Assembly (NCBI GenBank): GCA_038240295.1
Contig: JBBSDW010000046.1
Span: 1 to 20,441 of the forward strand
Source of the DNA: JABDDM01 sp038240295
Lineage (GTDB): Bacteria; Bacteroidota; Ignavibacteria; Palsa-1295
Reading direction: 5' to 3'
DNA length: 20,441 bases
Under the pieces are notes generated by a model. It was not told where the DNA came from, ran no database searches, and was given only the letters and a program-made list of their open reading frames with translations. Numbering within the stretch: the stretch's first letter is position 1; the number at the start of each line of letters is the position of its first letter. A program made the translations under genes and the position numbers. Positions 8,366-15,931 of this stretch are shown piece after piece.

Positions 8366-8399
8366 TTTTTAGGAATCGCCCGTAGAAGTCTTATATTTA
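8366..8399 (+). promoter_or_regulatory. Putative promoter of the surface-protein gene
   Basis: TTTTT at 8366-8370 and TATATTTA at 8392-8399 (7/8 to TAnnTTTG) are separated by 21 bases, as expected for Bacteroidota -33/-7 pairs, and lie 29 bases upstream of the ATG at 8429. This also argues against the longer reading from 8330, which would start ahead of the promoter. Confidence 0.35.
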
Positions 8400-8428
8400 T
8401 AGTCTGTACTTCCAAACCTACAAATATT

Positions 8429-10006
8429 ATGGCAAAGTTACTCCGCCTTGTGGCGGTCTTATGCGTTCTGTGCTTTTCTGCCGTGGTGATGGCGCAGGTG
8501 CCGCGGACAATTTCTTATCAGGGCGTGCTTGCCGGTAAGTCCGGTTCGCCCGTGGCAGATGGATCGCACACGCTTGTTCTCAGACTTTACGGATCGCGTA
8601 CCGGCAAAGTAGTGCTCTATTCAAAGACGGACACGATCGTCACAACGGGTGGCATGTTTTCAACGCTGCTCGACGCCATTTCGGACTCCCTTGTTTTCGA
8701 TAAACAACTGTATCTCGGAATATCGGTCGATGGCAGCACGGAGCTCTCTCCGAGAACTCCGCTGACATCCTCACCTTATGCGCTCAATCCTGCGGTCAGC
8801 ACGATCACACTCTTAAAGTCGGATGCAACGATCAACATTTCGAATCCATCAGGACCGCAACCCACGATCTCGGTTGCGACGGGCGGCATCACATCGACGA
8901 AGCTCGCTGACGCTGCTGTAACAAATAGTAAGATTGCCGATGGAAGTATTTCTTCAGCGAAAGTTGCAGATGGCGCAATCACCAATGCGAAGATCGCTAC
9001 GGTCGATTGGACAAAGATCACGAACGCTCCGAACATTGGAGGCACCTCCTCCGGCGCAGCAGGCGGTGATCTAATCGGCAATTATCCAAGCCCGCTTCTC
9101 AAGCATACGGGTGTTGTTGCAGGTACGTATCTGAATGCGAACATCGCCGTCGATTCGGCGGGCCGACTCACGAGCGCGCAGAATGGGACTGGCGGCTCCG
9201 ACTCACTTACACTTCCTTTTACCGGCTCATCGTCAAGCGCTATTGCATTCGAAGCAAAGAATACGAAAGCGACACCCAACGGCATCGGTCTTCGAGGGGA
9301 AGCGCTCTCGACATCATCACTCTCCAACCCTAACGGTGGAGTCGTCGGAGAAAATCTGGCAACGAGTATCGCATTCCCGTCGTACGGAGTCGTCGGAAAA
9401 AACAGCGCCGCCGCAACGAATGCAGCTGGAGTCTATGGTATCAACACTGCATCAACCGCCGGTGATGGCGTTTACGGCTCGGGATTTTATGGCGTGGCGG
9501 GCGTTGCGAATTCGACTGCCGGTTCAGCCGCTATTTATGGGTCGGCATCGACCTCAGGCACATACGCAGGATATTTTGCCGGAGCAACTTATACGGTCGG
9601 AACACAGACTGCGACAGGCACGAAGTCGGCGGTCGTGCCGATCAACGAAGCAAAGACCGAGTGGCGTAAGCTCTATTGCGAAGAAGCCGCGCAAGTTTAT
9701 TTCAATGATTATGGTTCGGCAGAGTTGCACAACGGGCGCGCGCTCGTGATGCTCGATCCGATCTTCATCAAGACGGTCACGATCGATGCATCTCATCCGA
9801 TCAAAGTGTTCATCGAAATGAATGGTGAAACGCGCGGAGTTTTTGTGCAAAAGAGGATCGACGGATTCGATGTGATCGAGAACAACGGAGGCAATTCCAA
9901 TGCGGCTTTCGATTACCGCGTAGTCGCGCTCCGGAAGGGTTACGAAGACGTGAGAATGGAAGCATCGCCGGGACCGATCACGAACTCAGCAGTTGGGATT
10001 AGATAG
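8429..10006 (+). CDS. Modular secreted surface protein with tail-fibre-like repeats
   Basis: The start at ATG 8429 places a signal peptide at the N-terminus (VAVLCVLCFSAVVMAQ); the frame is open back to 8330 but the extra residues look untranslated. The 525-residue product is modular. Residues 23-120 are the domain PRTISYQGVLAG...SPVADGSHTLVLRLYGS, widespread at the start of surface proteins in Ignavibacteria-like bacteria. Residues 154-193 are four ten-residue repeats of the form I-T-x-x-K-I-A-D-G-x, followed by VDWTKITNAPN and GAAGGDLIGNYPSP, motifs shared with phage tail fibres. Residues 270-390 are Gly/Ala/Ser-rich with GVVGxN, GVYG and AIYGSAS beta-repeat units. Residues 410-512 are a conserved end domain (KLYCEEAAQVYFNDYGSAEL, VFIEMNGETRGVFV). 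Likely a trimeric or beta-helical adhesin-like fibre. No T9SS tail or peptidase S74 autoprocessing motif is seen. Ligand unknown. Confidence 0.75.
   Translation: MAKLLRLVAVLCVLCFSAVVMAQVPRTISYQGVLAGKSGSPVADGSHTLVLRLYGSRTGKVVLYSKTDTIVTTGGMFSTLLDAISDSLVFDKQLYLGISVDGSTELSPRTPLTSSPYALNPAVSTITLLKSDATINISNPSGPQPTISVATGGITSTKLADAAVTNSKIADGSISSAKVADGAITNAKIATVDWTKITNAPNIGGTSSGAAGGDLIGNYPSPLLKHTGVVAGTYLNANIAVDSAGRLTSAQNGTGGSDSLTLPFTGSSSSAIAFEAKNTKATPNGIGLRGEALSTSSLSNPNGGVVGENLATSIAFPSYGVVGKNSAAATNAAGVYGINTASTAGDGVYGSGFYGVAGVANSTAGSAAIYGSASTSGTYAGYFAGATYTVGTQTATGTKSAVVPINEAKTEWRKLYCEEAAQVYFNDYGSAELHNGRALVMLDPIFIKTVTIDASHPIKVFIEMNGETRGVFVQKRIDGFDVIENNGGNSNAAFDYRVVALRKGYEDVRMEASPGPITNSAVGIR
8888..9007 (+). 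repeat. Four 30-bp coding repeats (decapeptide repeats)
   Basis: Inside the surface-protein gene, four successive ten-residue units read ITSTKLADAA, VTNSKIADGS, ISSAKVADGA and ITNAKIATVD. The periodicity is exact at 30 bases while the DNA has diverged, so selection acts on the protein pattern. It resembles the K-x-A-D-G repeats of phage tail fibre stalks. Confidence 0.7.
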
Positions 10007-10008
10007 AG

Positions 10009-10016
10009 TATCTTTG
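10009..10016 (+). promoter_or_regulatory. Putative -7 box upstream of the small membrane protein
   Basis: TATCTTTG matches TAnnTTTG completely and lies 35 bases before the ATG at 10052, starting just after the preceding stop. A correctly spaced -33 TTTG is not evident. Confidence 0.4.
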
Positions 10017-10051
10017 CAGCGCTCTTTCTTTCTTCACATCTACTTGTTATT

Positions 10052-10540
10052 ATGGCAACACTACTTCTGATCCTTCATATCATTTTTGCAGGCACCTGGG
10101 TTGGGCTTGGTGTCGCGAATTTGATCCTTGACGGAATGGCTGCAAACCAGCGCGGCACCTTCGGCGAACTTCCGACGATGAAAGCGCAAGCTCGCTTGGG
10201 AACAGTGCTGGGCAGCATGTCGGGCATCGGTTTGCTCATTACCGGAGGCGCTTATACCGGCCTCATGGGTCTTGGCTGGTTTCCGTTCGGTACGCTAAAC
10301 TGGCTTGCAGCCAAACAGGTGATCTTCGTGATTCTGCTCGCACTATCGTTTGGAATCATGATGCCAAAAGGGAAGAAGATCGATCGGATGATCGAATCCG
10401 AAATGGCAAGTCCGAATGCAACGAACGGCGCAAGCAATGAACTTCGTCAGATGATGGGTGTGCTGAAATCTGTCGGGATCTTGATGTTCCTTCTTGTGCT
10501 CACCAATGTCGTGTTGGGAGAGTGGAAACCGATGTTTTGA
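10052..10540 (+). CDS. Small four-helix integral membrane protein (CopD/DUF2269-like)
   Basis: The 162-residue product has four predicted membrane helices: about 3-27 (LLLILHIIFAGTWVGLGVANLIL), 50-73 (GTVLGSMSGIGLLITGGAYTGL), 85-106 (WLAAKQVIFVILLALSFGIMM) and 137-157 (VGILMFLLVLTNVVLG). The first helix carries a His in the H-I-x-F-A-G-T-W context seen in CopD/DUF2269-like membrane families, some of which bind haem or copper; a second His ligand is not obvious, so I do not assign metal binding. A polar loop lies between helices 3 and 4 (KGKKIDRMIESEMA). It follows the surface-protein gene after 45 bases, with its own -7 box, and is convergent with metG. Function unknown. Confidence 0.7.
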   Translation: MATLLLILHIIFAGTWVGLGVANLILDGMAANQRGTFGELPTMKAQARLGTVLGSMSGIGLLITGGAYTGLMGLGWFPFGTLNWLAAKQVIFVILLALSFGIMMPKGKKIDRMIESEMASPNATNGASNELRQMMGVLKSVGILMFLLVLTNVVLGEWKPMF

Positions 10541-10546
10541 TTTTCG

Positions 10547-10699
10547 GTGTCCGGGGTCGCGTGTCCGATGTCGGGTGTCAGAGGTCGGACGTGAGAAGTT
10601 GGGTCTTCGCTGCTCGGTGTCTGCGTATAGTCCTGAAAATGCTTGAGACTTTTCTGGACTCTACCAAAAGCCTCGACACCTGACACCCGATACCCATCT
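10547..10699. repeat. Heptamer repeat arrays in inverted orientation between convergent genes
   Basis: Seven consecutive 7-bp units fill 10547-10595 (GTGTCCG, GGGTCGC, GTGTCCG, ATGTCGG, GTGTCAG, AGGTCGG, ACGTGAG). Four units of the inverse sequence fill 10672-10699 (CTCGACA, CCTGACA, CCCGATA, CCCATCT), the last overlapping the metG stop codon. TCGGGTGTCA at 10571-10580 is exactly the reverse complement of 10681-10690. The arms can pair across a loop of about 75-100 bases. The organisation recalls the heptanucleotide STRR repeats of cyanobacteria, but I do not recognise this family; it could serve as a shared terminator or be a replication-slippage array. Confidence 0.6.
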
Positions 10700-12827
10700 A
10701 ACGAACTTCCAAACCCTCGAACGAATCCCGCTCTGGCGTGATGAGTGAAACCACTCCGCTCGCATCATTGACGGCAAGCAGCATTCCCTGCGATTCATTA
10801 CCCATCAGTTTCGCTGCCTTCAAATTCGCAACAACGACCACTGTTTTGCCGACCAATTCTTCGGGCGTGTACTTCTCTCCGATGCCCGCTACAATCTGCC
10901 GCTGTTCGGTGCCGATCGTGATCTGAAGTTTGAGGAGCTTCTTCGATTTCGGTACGCGTTCGGCTTCGAGTACTTTTGCGGTCTTGAGTTGAATGCGTTT
11001 GAAATCGTCGATGGATATCAATGCATCAACAGCCGGTGCGGCGGCCGCAATTTCTTTTTTCTCAGATGATTCTTGCGCGATCACGCGCGCCTGCATTTCT
11101 TCCATCCGCTTTACTTCCGCTTCCACGACTTCGTCCTCAATTTTTCTGAACAAAATGGATGACTTACCAAGCGCCGCACCATCGACCAACTTTGCTGAGT
11201 TCGCAGTATCCCAAGTCTCCGTTGCGCCATCATAGGCAAGCATTCCGTGAATCGCCTCTGCGGCTCGTGGTGTGATCGGAGAAAAATAAACACCGAGTGC
11301 ACGAATTGCCTCGAGACAAACGCGCATCACTTCGCCCGCCTTCTCTTTATCCTGCTTGATCAGTTTCCAGGGTTCGGCGTCGTTGAAGAATTTGTTGGTG
11401 AGCCTTGCGAGGTCCATCGTCCGCTGCGAAGCATCGCGAAGTTTTGTTCGCTCATAGAGGTCGGCGATCTGCGCGGCTTCTGTTTTGAACGAGGCAAGCA
11501 ACTCGTGATCCTTCACAGCTGCAAGAGTGCCCGGCACACGGTTCTCAAAATTGCGTTCAACAAACGTCAGCACGCGATTGACAAGATTGCCAAGAATATC
11601 GGCAAGCTCGTTGTTCGTATGCGCTTGAAAATCCTTCCAGTAAAAATCGGAATCCTTTTGTTCGGGGAACGTGGTCGCGAACGTATAGCGAAGTATATCT
11701 GCCGCGTAAGGCTCCGCTGCAAACCGATCAAGATATTCATGCGGCTCGATGACCCAGCCGCGTGATTTCGAAAGCTTCTGCCCTTGCAGATTCATGAATT
11801 CGTTCGCAGCTACATTCTCAGGCAAGATGTATTTGCGTTCGGACGAGGCTTCGTTATGCGCCTGCAACATCGCAGGGAAGAGGATGGTATGAAAGACGAT
11901 GTTATCCTTGCCCAAAAAGCAAACCCACTTGGTATCCTCCGATTGCCACCACGTTCGCCAATCGGATTCAATGCCCGTAAAATCCTTCGCGCGAGGATTT
12001 ATTGCAGGGTCGAGTCCTTCTTTCGTCGCCGAGATATAGCCGATGGGCGCATCGAACCAAACGTAAAGCACTTTACCCTTCGCATCTTCGAGAGGCACTT
12101 GCACGCCCCAATCGAGATCACGTGTGATGGGCCGGTCGTTGAGCCCGACTTTCAACCAGCTTCGAGCAGCCTGCACGACGTGCTCGCGCCAGTCATTCTT
12201 ATGCGACTCAACGAACGCCTCAAGCGGCTTCTGAAATTTCGAAAGCGCGAAATACCAATGGCGTGTTGCACGAACGACGGGCTTGTTGCCAGTGATCTTC
12301 GAGCGCGGATTAATCAGCTCTGTTTGATTGAGATATGTCCCGCAATTCTCACACTGATCTCCGCGCGCCGATGGATTCGAACAAACCGGACAGGTCCCTT
12401 CGACATATCGGTCCGGCAAAAACATCTTCGCATCTTCATCATAAAGCTGCGGCTCCTCGCGCGCGATCAGAAATCCTTTCTCATAAAGCGTGAGAAAAAG
12501 CTCCTGCGAGGTTTTATGGTGGACGGGGCTCGAAGTGCGTGCGTAATAATCGAAAGAAATTCCGAGACGCTCGAACGTCGATTTGTTCAACTCATGAAAC
12601 CTGTCGACGATCGCCTGCGGCGTCACGCCTTCTTTTTCCGCCGAGATCATGATCGGCACGCCATGCTCATCCGAGCCGCAAACGAACAAGACACTCTCGC
12701 CGCGCAGCCGCTTAAATCGGACGTACATATCGGAAGGAAAGTATGCGCCAGCCAAATGGCCGAAATGAAGCGGCCCATTGGCGTAGGGTAAAGCGGCGGT
12801 AACGAGGGTTCGTTCGGTTGCTGGCAT
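10698..12827 (-). CDS. metG: Methionyl-tRNA synthetase with C-terminal tRNA-binding domain
   Basis: The 709-residue class I synthetase charges tRNA-Met with methionine in the cytoplasm. The HIGH-type motif is HFGH (21-24) after LPYANGPLHFGH, and the KMSKS-type motif is KLSKS (351-355). The connective peptide has one four-Cys zinc knuckle: Cys146, Cys149, Cys159 and Cys162. An anticodon-binding helical domain follows (ANDs about 395-560). The last 105 or so residues (from DDFKRIQLKTAKV, with QIVAGIGEKYTPEELVGK and NLKAAKLMGNESQGMLL) are an EMAP-II/Trbp111-like OB fold that mediates dimerisation and nonspecific tRNA binding. Length and layout match the bacterial MetG1 form. A Lys/Glu-rich linker with Ala-rich tract joins the two parts. 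It follows the lipoprotein-barrel gene by 99 bases on the same strand. Confidence 0.97.
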   Translation of the reverse strand: MPATERTLVTAALPYANGPLHFGHLAGAYFPSDMYVRFKRLRGESVLFVCGSDEHGVPIMISAEKEGVTPQAIVDRFHELNKSTFERLGISFDYYARTSSPVHHKTSQELFLTLYEKGFLIAREEPQLYDEDAKMFLPDRYVEGTCPVCSNPSARGDQCENCGTYLNQTELINPRSKITGNKPVVRATRHWYFALSKFQKPLEAFVESHKNDWREHVVQAARSWLKVGLNDRPITRDLDWGVQVPLEDAKGKVLYVWFDAPIGYISATKEGLDPAINPRAKDFTGIESDWRTWWQSEDTKWVCFLGKDNIVFHTILFPAMLQAHNEASSERKYILPENVAANEFMNLQGQKLSKSRGWVIEPHEYLDRFAAEPYAADILRYTFATTFPEQKDSDFYWKDFQAHTNNELADILGNLVNRVLTFVERNFENRVPGTLAAVKDHELLASFKTEAAQIADLYERTKLRDASQRTMDLARLTNKFFNDAEPWKLIKQDKEKAGEVMRVCLEAIRALGVYFSPITPRAAEAIHGMLAYDGATETWDTANSAKLVDGAALGKSSILFRKIEDEVVEAEVKRMEEMQARVIAQESSEKKEIAAAAPAVDALISIDDFKRIQLKTAKVLEAERVPKSKKLLKLQITIGTEQRQIVAGIGEKYTPEELVGKTVVVVANLKAAKLMGNESQGMLLAVNDASGVVSLITPERDSFEGLEVR

Positions 12828-12890
12828 CAGGTAACGTTTGAAGTCCCGGAGTAAACCAAGATTCGAGCGTTCAAAGTCCCAAGGAGCATT

Positions 12891-12918
12891 TCCTTGACCT
12901 TCGATCCTTGACCTTCAC
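12891..12918. repeat. Short tandem heptamer repeat upstream of metG
   Basis: TCCTTGA, CCTTCGA, TCCTTGA and CCTTCAC follow each other with exact 7-base (or 14-base) period in the 99-base gap between metG and the lipoprotein-barrel gene. In the same gap TTTGAAGTCCC and TTCAAAGTCCC recur 40 bases apart. Together with 10547-10699, heptamer arrays therefore flank metG on both sides. No clear promoter was found here. Confidence 0.5.
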
Positions 12919-12926
12919 ATTACAAC

Positions 12927-13904
12927 TCAAAAGAATAAGTTGAGTCCAGCCACAACCGAGGTCACTTGAAATTCTCCGATTTCCCGATTCGGAAGCGGGA
13001 TGCCGGCAAAACCAAATGAGTGTCGAATTTCAAGAAATGCAAGCTTGCCTGACACGCCGAGCGCGGCATAGAAACTGGGCATCGATCGATCCACGGGGGC
13101 TCGGTCGAAGCGGCCCAGATATTTCGAGGATGATGGGGAGAAGTTTACTATCAGACTGTCCGAGGTCACTTGCGTCCATCCTACACCGCCAGCGAGATAC
13201 ATGTTCTCTGGCAACCGAAATCGGGCGCCAATATCATAAGTCGAGTAGGTTGCCGAGGCCTGATACTTGGAAGTATTGGGGAGTATGTCAAGATTCACAC
13301 CAGTGTTGTAACTCGCAACGATCGATGTGTGGTGCGTAACGTTGTAGCCAATGCCAACTTGAAGACAAACTGGCAAGACGAATTCGAGAAATTCGTTTGT
13401 CACTGGCCCAATGAATCCAACGCCGCCCATGACAAAACCTCTTTGGGGGAACAATATCTCAGCTGCATCCGGCTCGGAAATAGGGGTGACTCTTGGAGCA
13501 CTTAGTGTATCAAGAGGAAATTGAATCCGTAATGCGTCATCGAATCCATTCCAATCGCCCGTAAACGGTTCGACAAAGAACCCGTAAAAAAACAGGAAGT
13601 CACCAAGCAGCCAGATCGGTTCGAGGCGGCTTTCGAGGGTGGTGCGAACCTTCGACTGCTTATAGCGAAACAAAAGGTTGTAATCGCGATTACGACGAAG
13701 CACAATCGCCAGACTGGACGGGATCGTGCGCGTACTCATGATGAGCGGTAGTTCAACTCCGCTGGTGTCATAAACGAGCGTCCCCGGTGGTGCGATGATC
13801 CGAACCTCCTGCGTCGATCCGTTCATCAGTGTTCCGCATCCACACAATATTGCTGCAAACGAAGCAGCGACAATCCATCTGGCCAAAGATGATGTTTGCA
13901 GCAT
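12927..13904 (-). CDS. Lipoprotein with PEGA-like N-terminal domain fused to an outer-membrane barrel
   Basis: The start is taken at ATG 13904, giving 325 residues with a lipoprotein signal (WIVAASFAAILCGC, lipid Cys23); the frame is open upstream to 14009 but that stretch lies inside the decayed paralog. Residues 23-135 resemble the small C-G-T-I/L-x-x-G lipoprotein domains: GTLMNGSTQEVRI, a Pro-Gly-Thr turn as in PEGA repeats, then WLLGDFLFFYGFFVEPFTGDWNGFDDALRIQF, probably a membrane-associated pair of helices. Residues about 170-325 are an outer-membrane barrel (FVMGGVGFIGP, LQVGIGYNVTHHTSIVASYN, YDIGARFRLPENMYLAGGVGWT) ending in LNLFF. The combination of a lipid anchor and a barrel is uncommon. 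A frameshifted paralog ends two bases upstream. Function unknown. Confidence 0.7.
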   Translation of the reverse strand: MLQTSSLARWIVAASFAAILCGCGTLMNGSTQEVRIIAPPGTLVYDTSGVELPLIMSTRTIPSSLAIVLRRNRDYNLLFRYKQSKVRTTLESRLEPIWLLGDFLFFYGFFVEPFTGDWNGFDDALRIQFPLDTLSAPRVTPISEPDAAEILFPQRGFVMGGVGFIGPVTNEFLEFVLPVCLQVGIGYNVTHHTSIVASYNTGVNLDILPNTSKYQASATYSTYDIGARFRLPENMYLAGGVGWTQVTSDSLIVNFSPSSSKYLGRFDRAPVDRSMPSFYAALGVSGKLAFLEIRHSFGFAGIPLPNREIGEFQVTSVVAGLNLFF

Positions 13905-13906
13905 CG

Positions 13907-14493
13907 TTATTGGTGCAAATTGAATCCGGCCCCGAGACCGAGGATCTGGAATCGTGAGGTTTCTCCAGCGTGAGATATCCTGACCACTCTGAACCAAACG
14001 CATAGCCACCGCTTAGTGCAAAGCGGTTCGGAAGGAAAAAGACTATACTCGATGGGAAGCTACGTTCCAGGCTCAGTTCGAGCTTAGCTCCGAGCTTCGT
14101 CGATTCTCGAGTCGTGGGTGTGAATAGTTCGCAATACGGAGCGGAGAGAGCAGTGGAGTTCGAGTCCGAAGGAAAATGGACTGCTACGCCGTCAAAGCTG
14201 TTCCAGGCATCATCGATGAGATCGACCACAAGCGGGAGCATTGCATCCAACGCTTTTACCTCCATGAGTAAATCTCAATGCATGATCGCTGCTTCGCGAG
14301 AGGTGCAGGTAATTCACCGTGTCACCATGTGGAGCAAGCCGACCCGGGACGAGGATACTATCGCCGTCTCGAACGACAGTTCCACTCGGCATTCGAATCG
14401 GCACATTTTGCGAAGCGCCGTTAAAAATCGTCGCACATCCAAAATTGAATGCGCAACAAGCATGAACACGAGAGATAAAACACGCTTCAGCAT
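13907..14493 (-). pseudogene. Decayed, frameshifted paralog of the lipoprotein/barrel gene
   Basis: Pieces of a protein like the downstream gene appear in three frames in the right order. From ATG 14493 comes a signal sequence (MLKRVLSLVFMLV); near 14440 the match jumps frame to FGCATIFNGASQNVPIRMPSG (compare GCGTLMNGSTQEVRI), running through YLHLSRSSDHALRFTHGGKS; near 14265 it jumps again to LDAMLPLVVDLIDDAWNSFDGVAVHFPSDS (compare DWNGFDDALRIQFPLD), then barrel-like LGAKLELSLERSF and FALSGGYAFGSEWSGY; near 13950 it jumps a third time to FQILGLGAGFNLHQ-stop (compare FQVTSVVAGLNLFF-stop). The TAA at 13907-13909 sits two bases before the ATG of the intact gene. The total is about 195 codons against 325, so much of the barrel is also deleted. 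No single open frame covers it. Assembly error could explain one shift, hardly three plus deletions. Confidence 0.75.
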
Positions 14494-14617
14494 GAGGAAT
14501 GCTCATTCACAGATCTCTTGAAGTGAAACAAATAGAGGTTCAAAATCCATGCATCTCGTAAGTACTAGAGGATGTCTTGCACGCGGCATGGAGGTCGGCA
14601 GACGTGTGCTGACTTTA

Positions 14618-15931
14618 TTACGGACCAGTCATAAGTTTGTTCGGGGAAGCCTGCGCAATCGATCTGCGCACCTGCTCGATGCTATACCGTAATCGTCCTC
14701 GCTCCAAACGAACCCGCAACCGGCGATATTTCACCAGGTAAAAGATGCCAACGGAGGCCGCGGAGATTCCTGCTGCGGCGGCGATGCTCATTGACCAGCG
14801 TGGGCCGTAAGTATCGGCGACCCATCCGACAATCGGCGCACCAATGGGTGTGCCTCCCATCGCCAGCGCAAGCAAGATCGCCATTACTCTTCCGCGCATG
14901 ACAGGTTCGGTCGAAAGCTGCACGGTGCTGTTGACCGTTGTGTTGAACGTCTGTGCCGAAATACCAACGATCGAAAGCGCCATTCCAAACAACCAATAAT
15001 TTGGCATCACCGCAGCCAGTGCCGAGGCGAATCCAAACGCGGCAGCACCGGCAAAAAGAAGTGCCATTCGCGGCTTTTCACGGCGAGCCGAGAGTAGCGC
15101 CCCGATGACCGAACCGATCGCCATCGTCGAGGTAAGGATCCCATATTCACCTGCACCTGCATGGAACACCGTGACGGACATCGTCGAAATGAAGATCGGA
15201 AAGTTGAGGCCAAACGTGCCGATCAATAACATCATGAGCAGGATCGCTTTAAGATCCGGGCGTCCCCAGACGTAGCGAAAGCCTTCTGCAAAGCTTCCTC
15301 GAGTTCGAGGTGCGCGAATGTGAACGCGAAGTTCGTCGAGCCTTAGCAGACTGAGCGACCACAGGACCGCCGCGAAGGAAATCGCATTGATCACGAATAC
15401 CCAGCCCGAGCCGACAGCAGCAATGAGGATACCGGCAACCGCCGGCCCAACCATTCGTGCAGCGTTGAACGAAGTTGAATTGAGGGCGACGGCGTTCGAG
15501 AGTTCATCTTCAGAGACGAGATCCGAGACGAACGTCTGCCGGGCCGGCGCATCGAAAGCCGAGACGCAACCAAGCGTAAATGCAAACGCATAGACATGCC
15601 AGAGCTGCACAATGCCCGCGATCGTAAGGATTCCGAGACCGAGCGCAAGCAAGCCCATTGATGCCTGAGTCGCAATCAGGAGTTTGCGGCGGTTCAAGTG
15701 ATCGGCGGCAAACCCAGAAACGGGAAGCATCAATACCTGCGGACCGAATTGCAGGGACATCACGATGCCGACCGCTGTCGCGCTGTGATGCGTGAGCTGC
15801 GTCAGGACAAGCCAGTCCTGCGCGATTCGCTGCATCCACGTTCCAATGTTCGACACGACGGCGCCACCGGCCCACATCCGGTAGTTGTAGCCATTCAGTG
15901 ATCGAAATGTCCTTCGTGAAGTCTTGCTCAA
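14618..15931 (-). CDS. MFS exporter of the EntS/MFS_3 family
   Basis: The 437-residue protein has about twelve membrane helices and the hallmarks of the MFS_3 (EntS-like) branch: YNYRMWAGGAVVSNIGTWMQRIAQDWLVL in helix 1, GFAADHLNRRKLLIATQ as the loop 2-3 motif, SAFDAPARQTFVSDLV, and ALNSTSFNAARMVGPAVAGILI in helix 5. Members export enterobactin-like siderophores, drugs or other small aromatic compounds by proton antiport through the inner membrane. Translation probably starts at TTG 15931, which overlaps the TGA of the upstream hydrolase in a TTGA junction, so the two are translationally coupled. The cytoplasmic tail is long and Arg-rich (RRLRVRLERGRLR). No siderophore synthesis genes are nearby, so the substrate is open. 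Confidence 0.88.
   Translation of the reverse strand: MSKTSRRTFRSLNGYNYRMWAGGAVVSNIGTWMQRIAQDWLVLTQLTHHSATAVGIVMSLQFGPQVLMLPVSGFAADHLNRRKLLIATQASMGLLALGLGILTIAGIVQLWHVYAFAFTLGCVSAFDAPARQTFVSDLVSEDELSNAVALNSTSFNAARMVGPAVAGILIAAVGSGWVFVINAISFAAVLWSLSLLRLDELRVHIRAPRTRGSFAEGFRYVWGRPDLKAILLMMLLIGTFGLNFPIFISTMSVTVFHAGAGEYGILTSTMAIGSVIGALLSARREKPRMALLFAGAAAFGFASALAAVMPNYWLFGMALSIVGISAQTFNTTVNSTVQLSTEPVMRGRVMAILLALAMGGTPIGAPIVGWVADTYGPRWSMSIAAAAGISAASVGIFYLVKYRRLRVRLERGRLRYSIEQVRRSIAQASPNKLMTGP

Noticed and set aside
8330..8428. N-terminal extension of the surface protein from ATG 8330
   Set aside because: It would precede the likely promoter and hide the signal peptide behind 33 unrelated residues.
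10547..10595. CRISPR-like array
   Set aside because: The period is 7 bases with no spacers and no cas genes nearby.
11784..12791. Long plus-strand open frame (335 codons) opposite metG
   Set aside because: It is fully antisense to the clearly recognisable synthetase, has an Arg/Ile-rich composition typical of a shadow frame, and shows no known motif.
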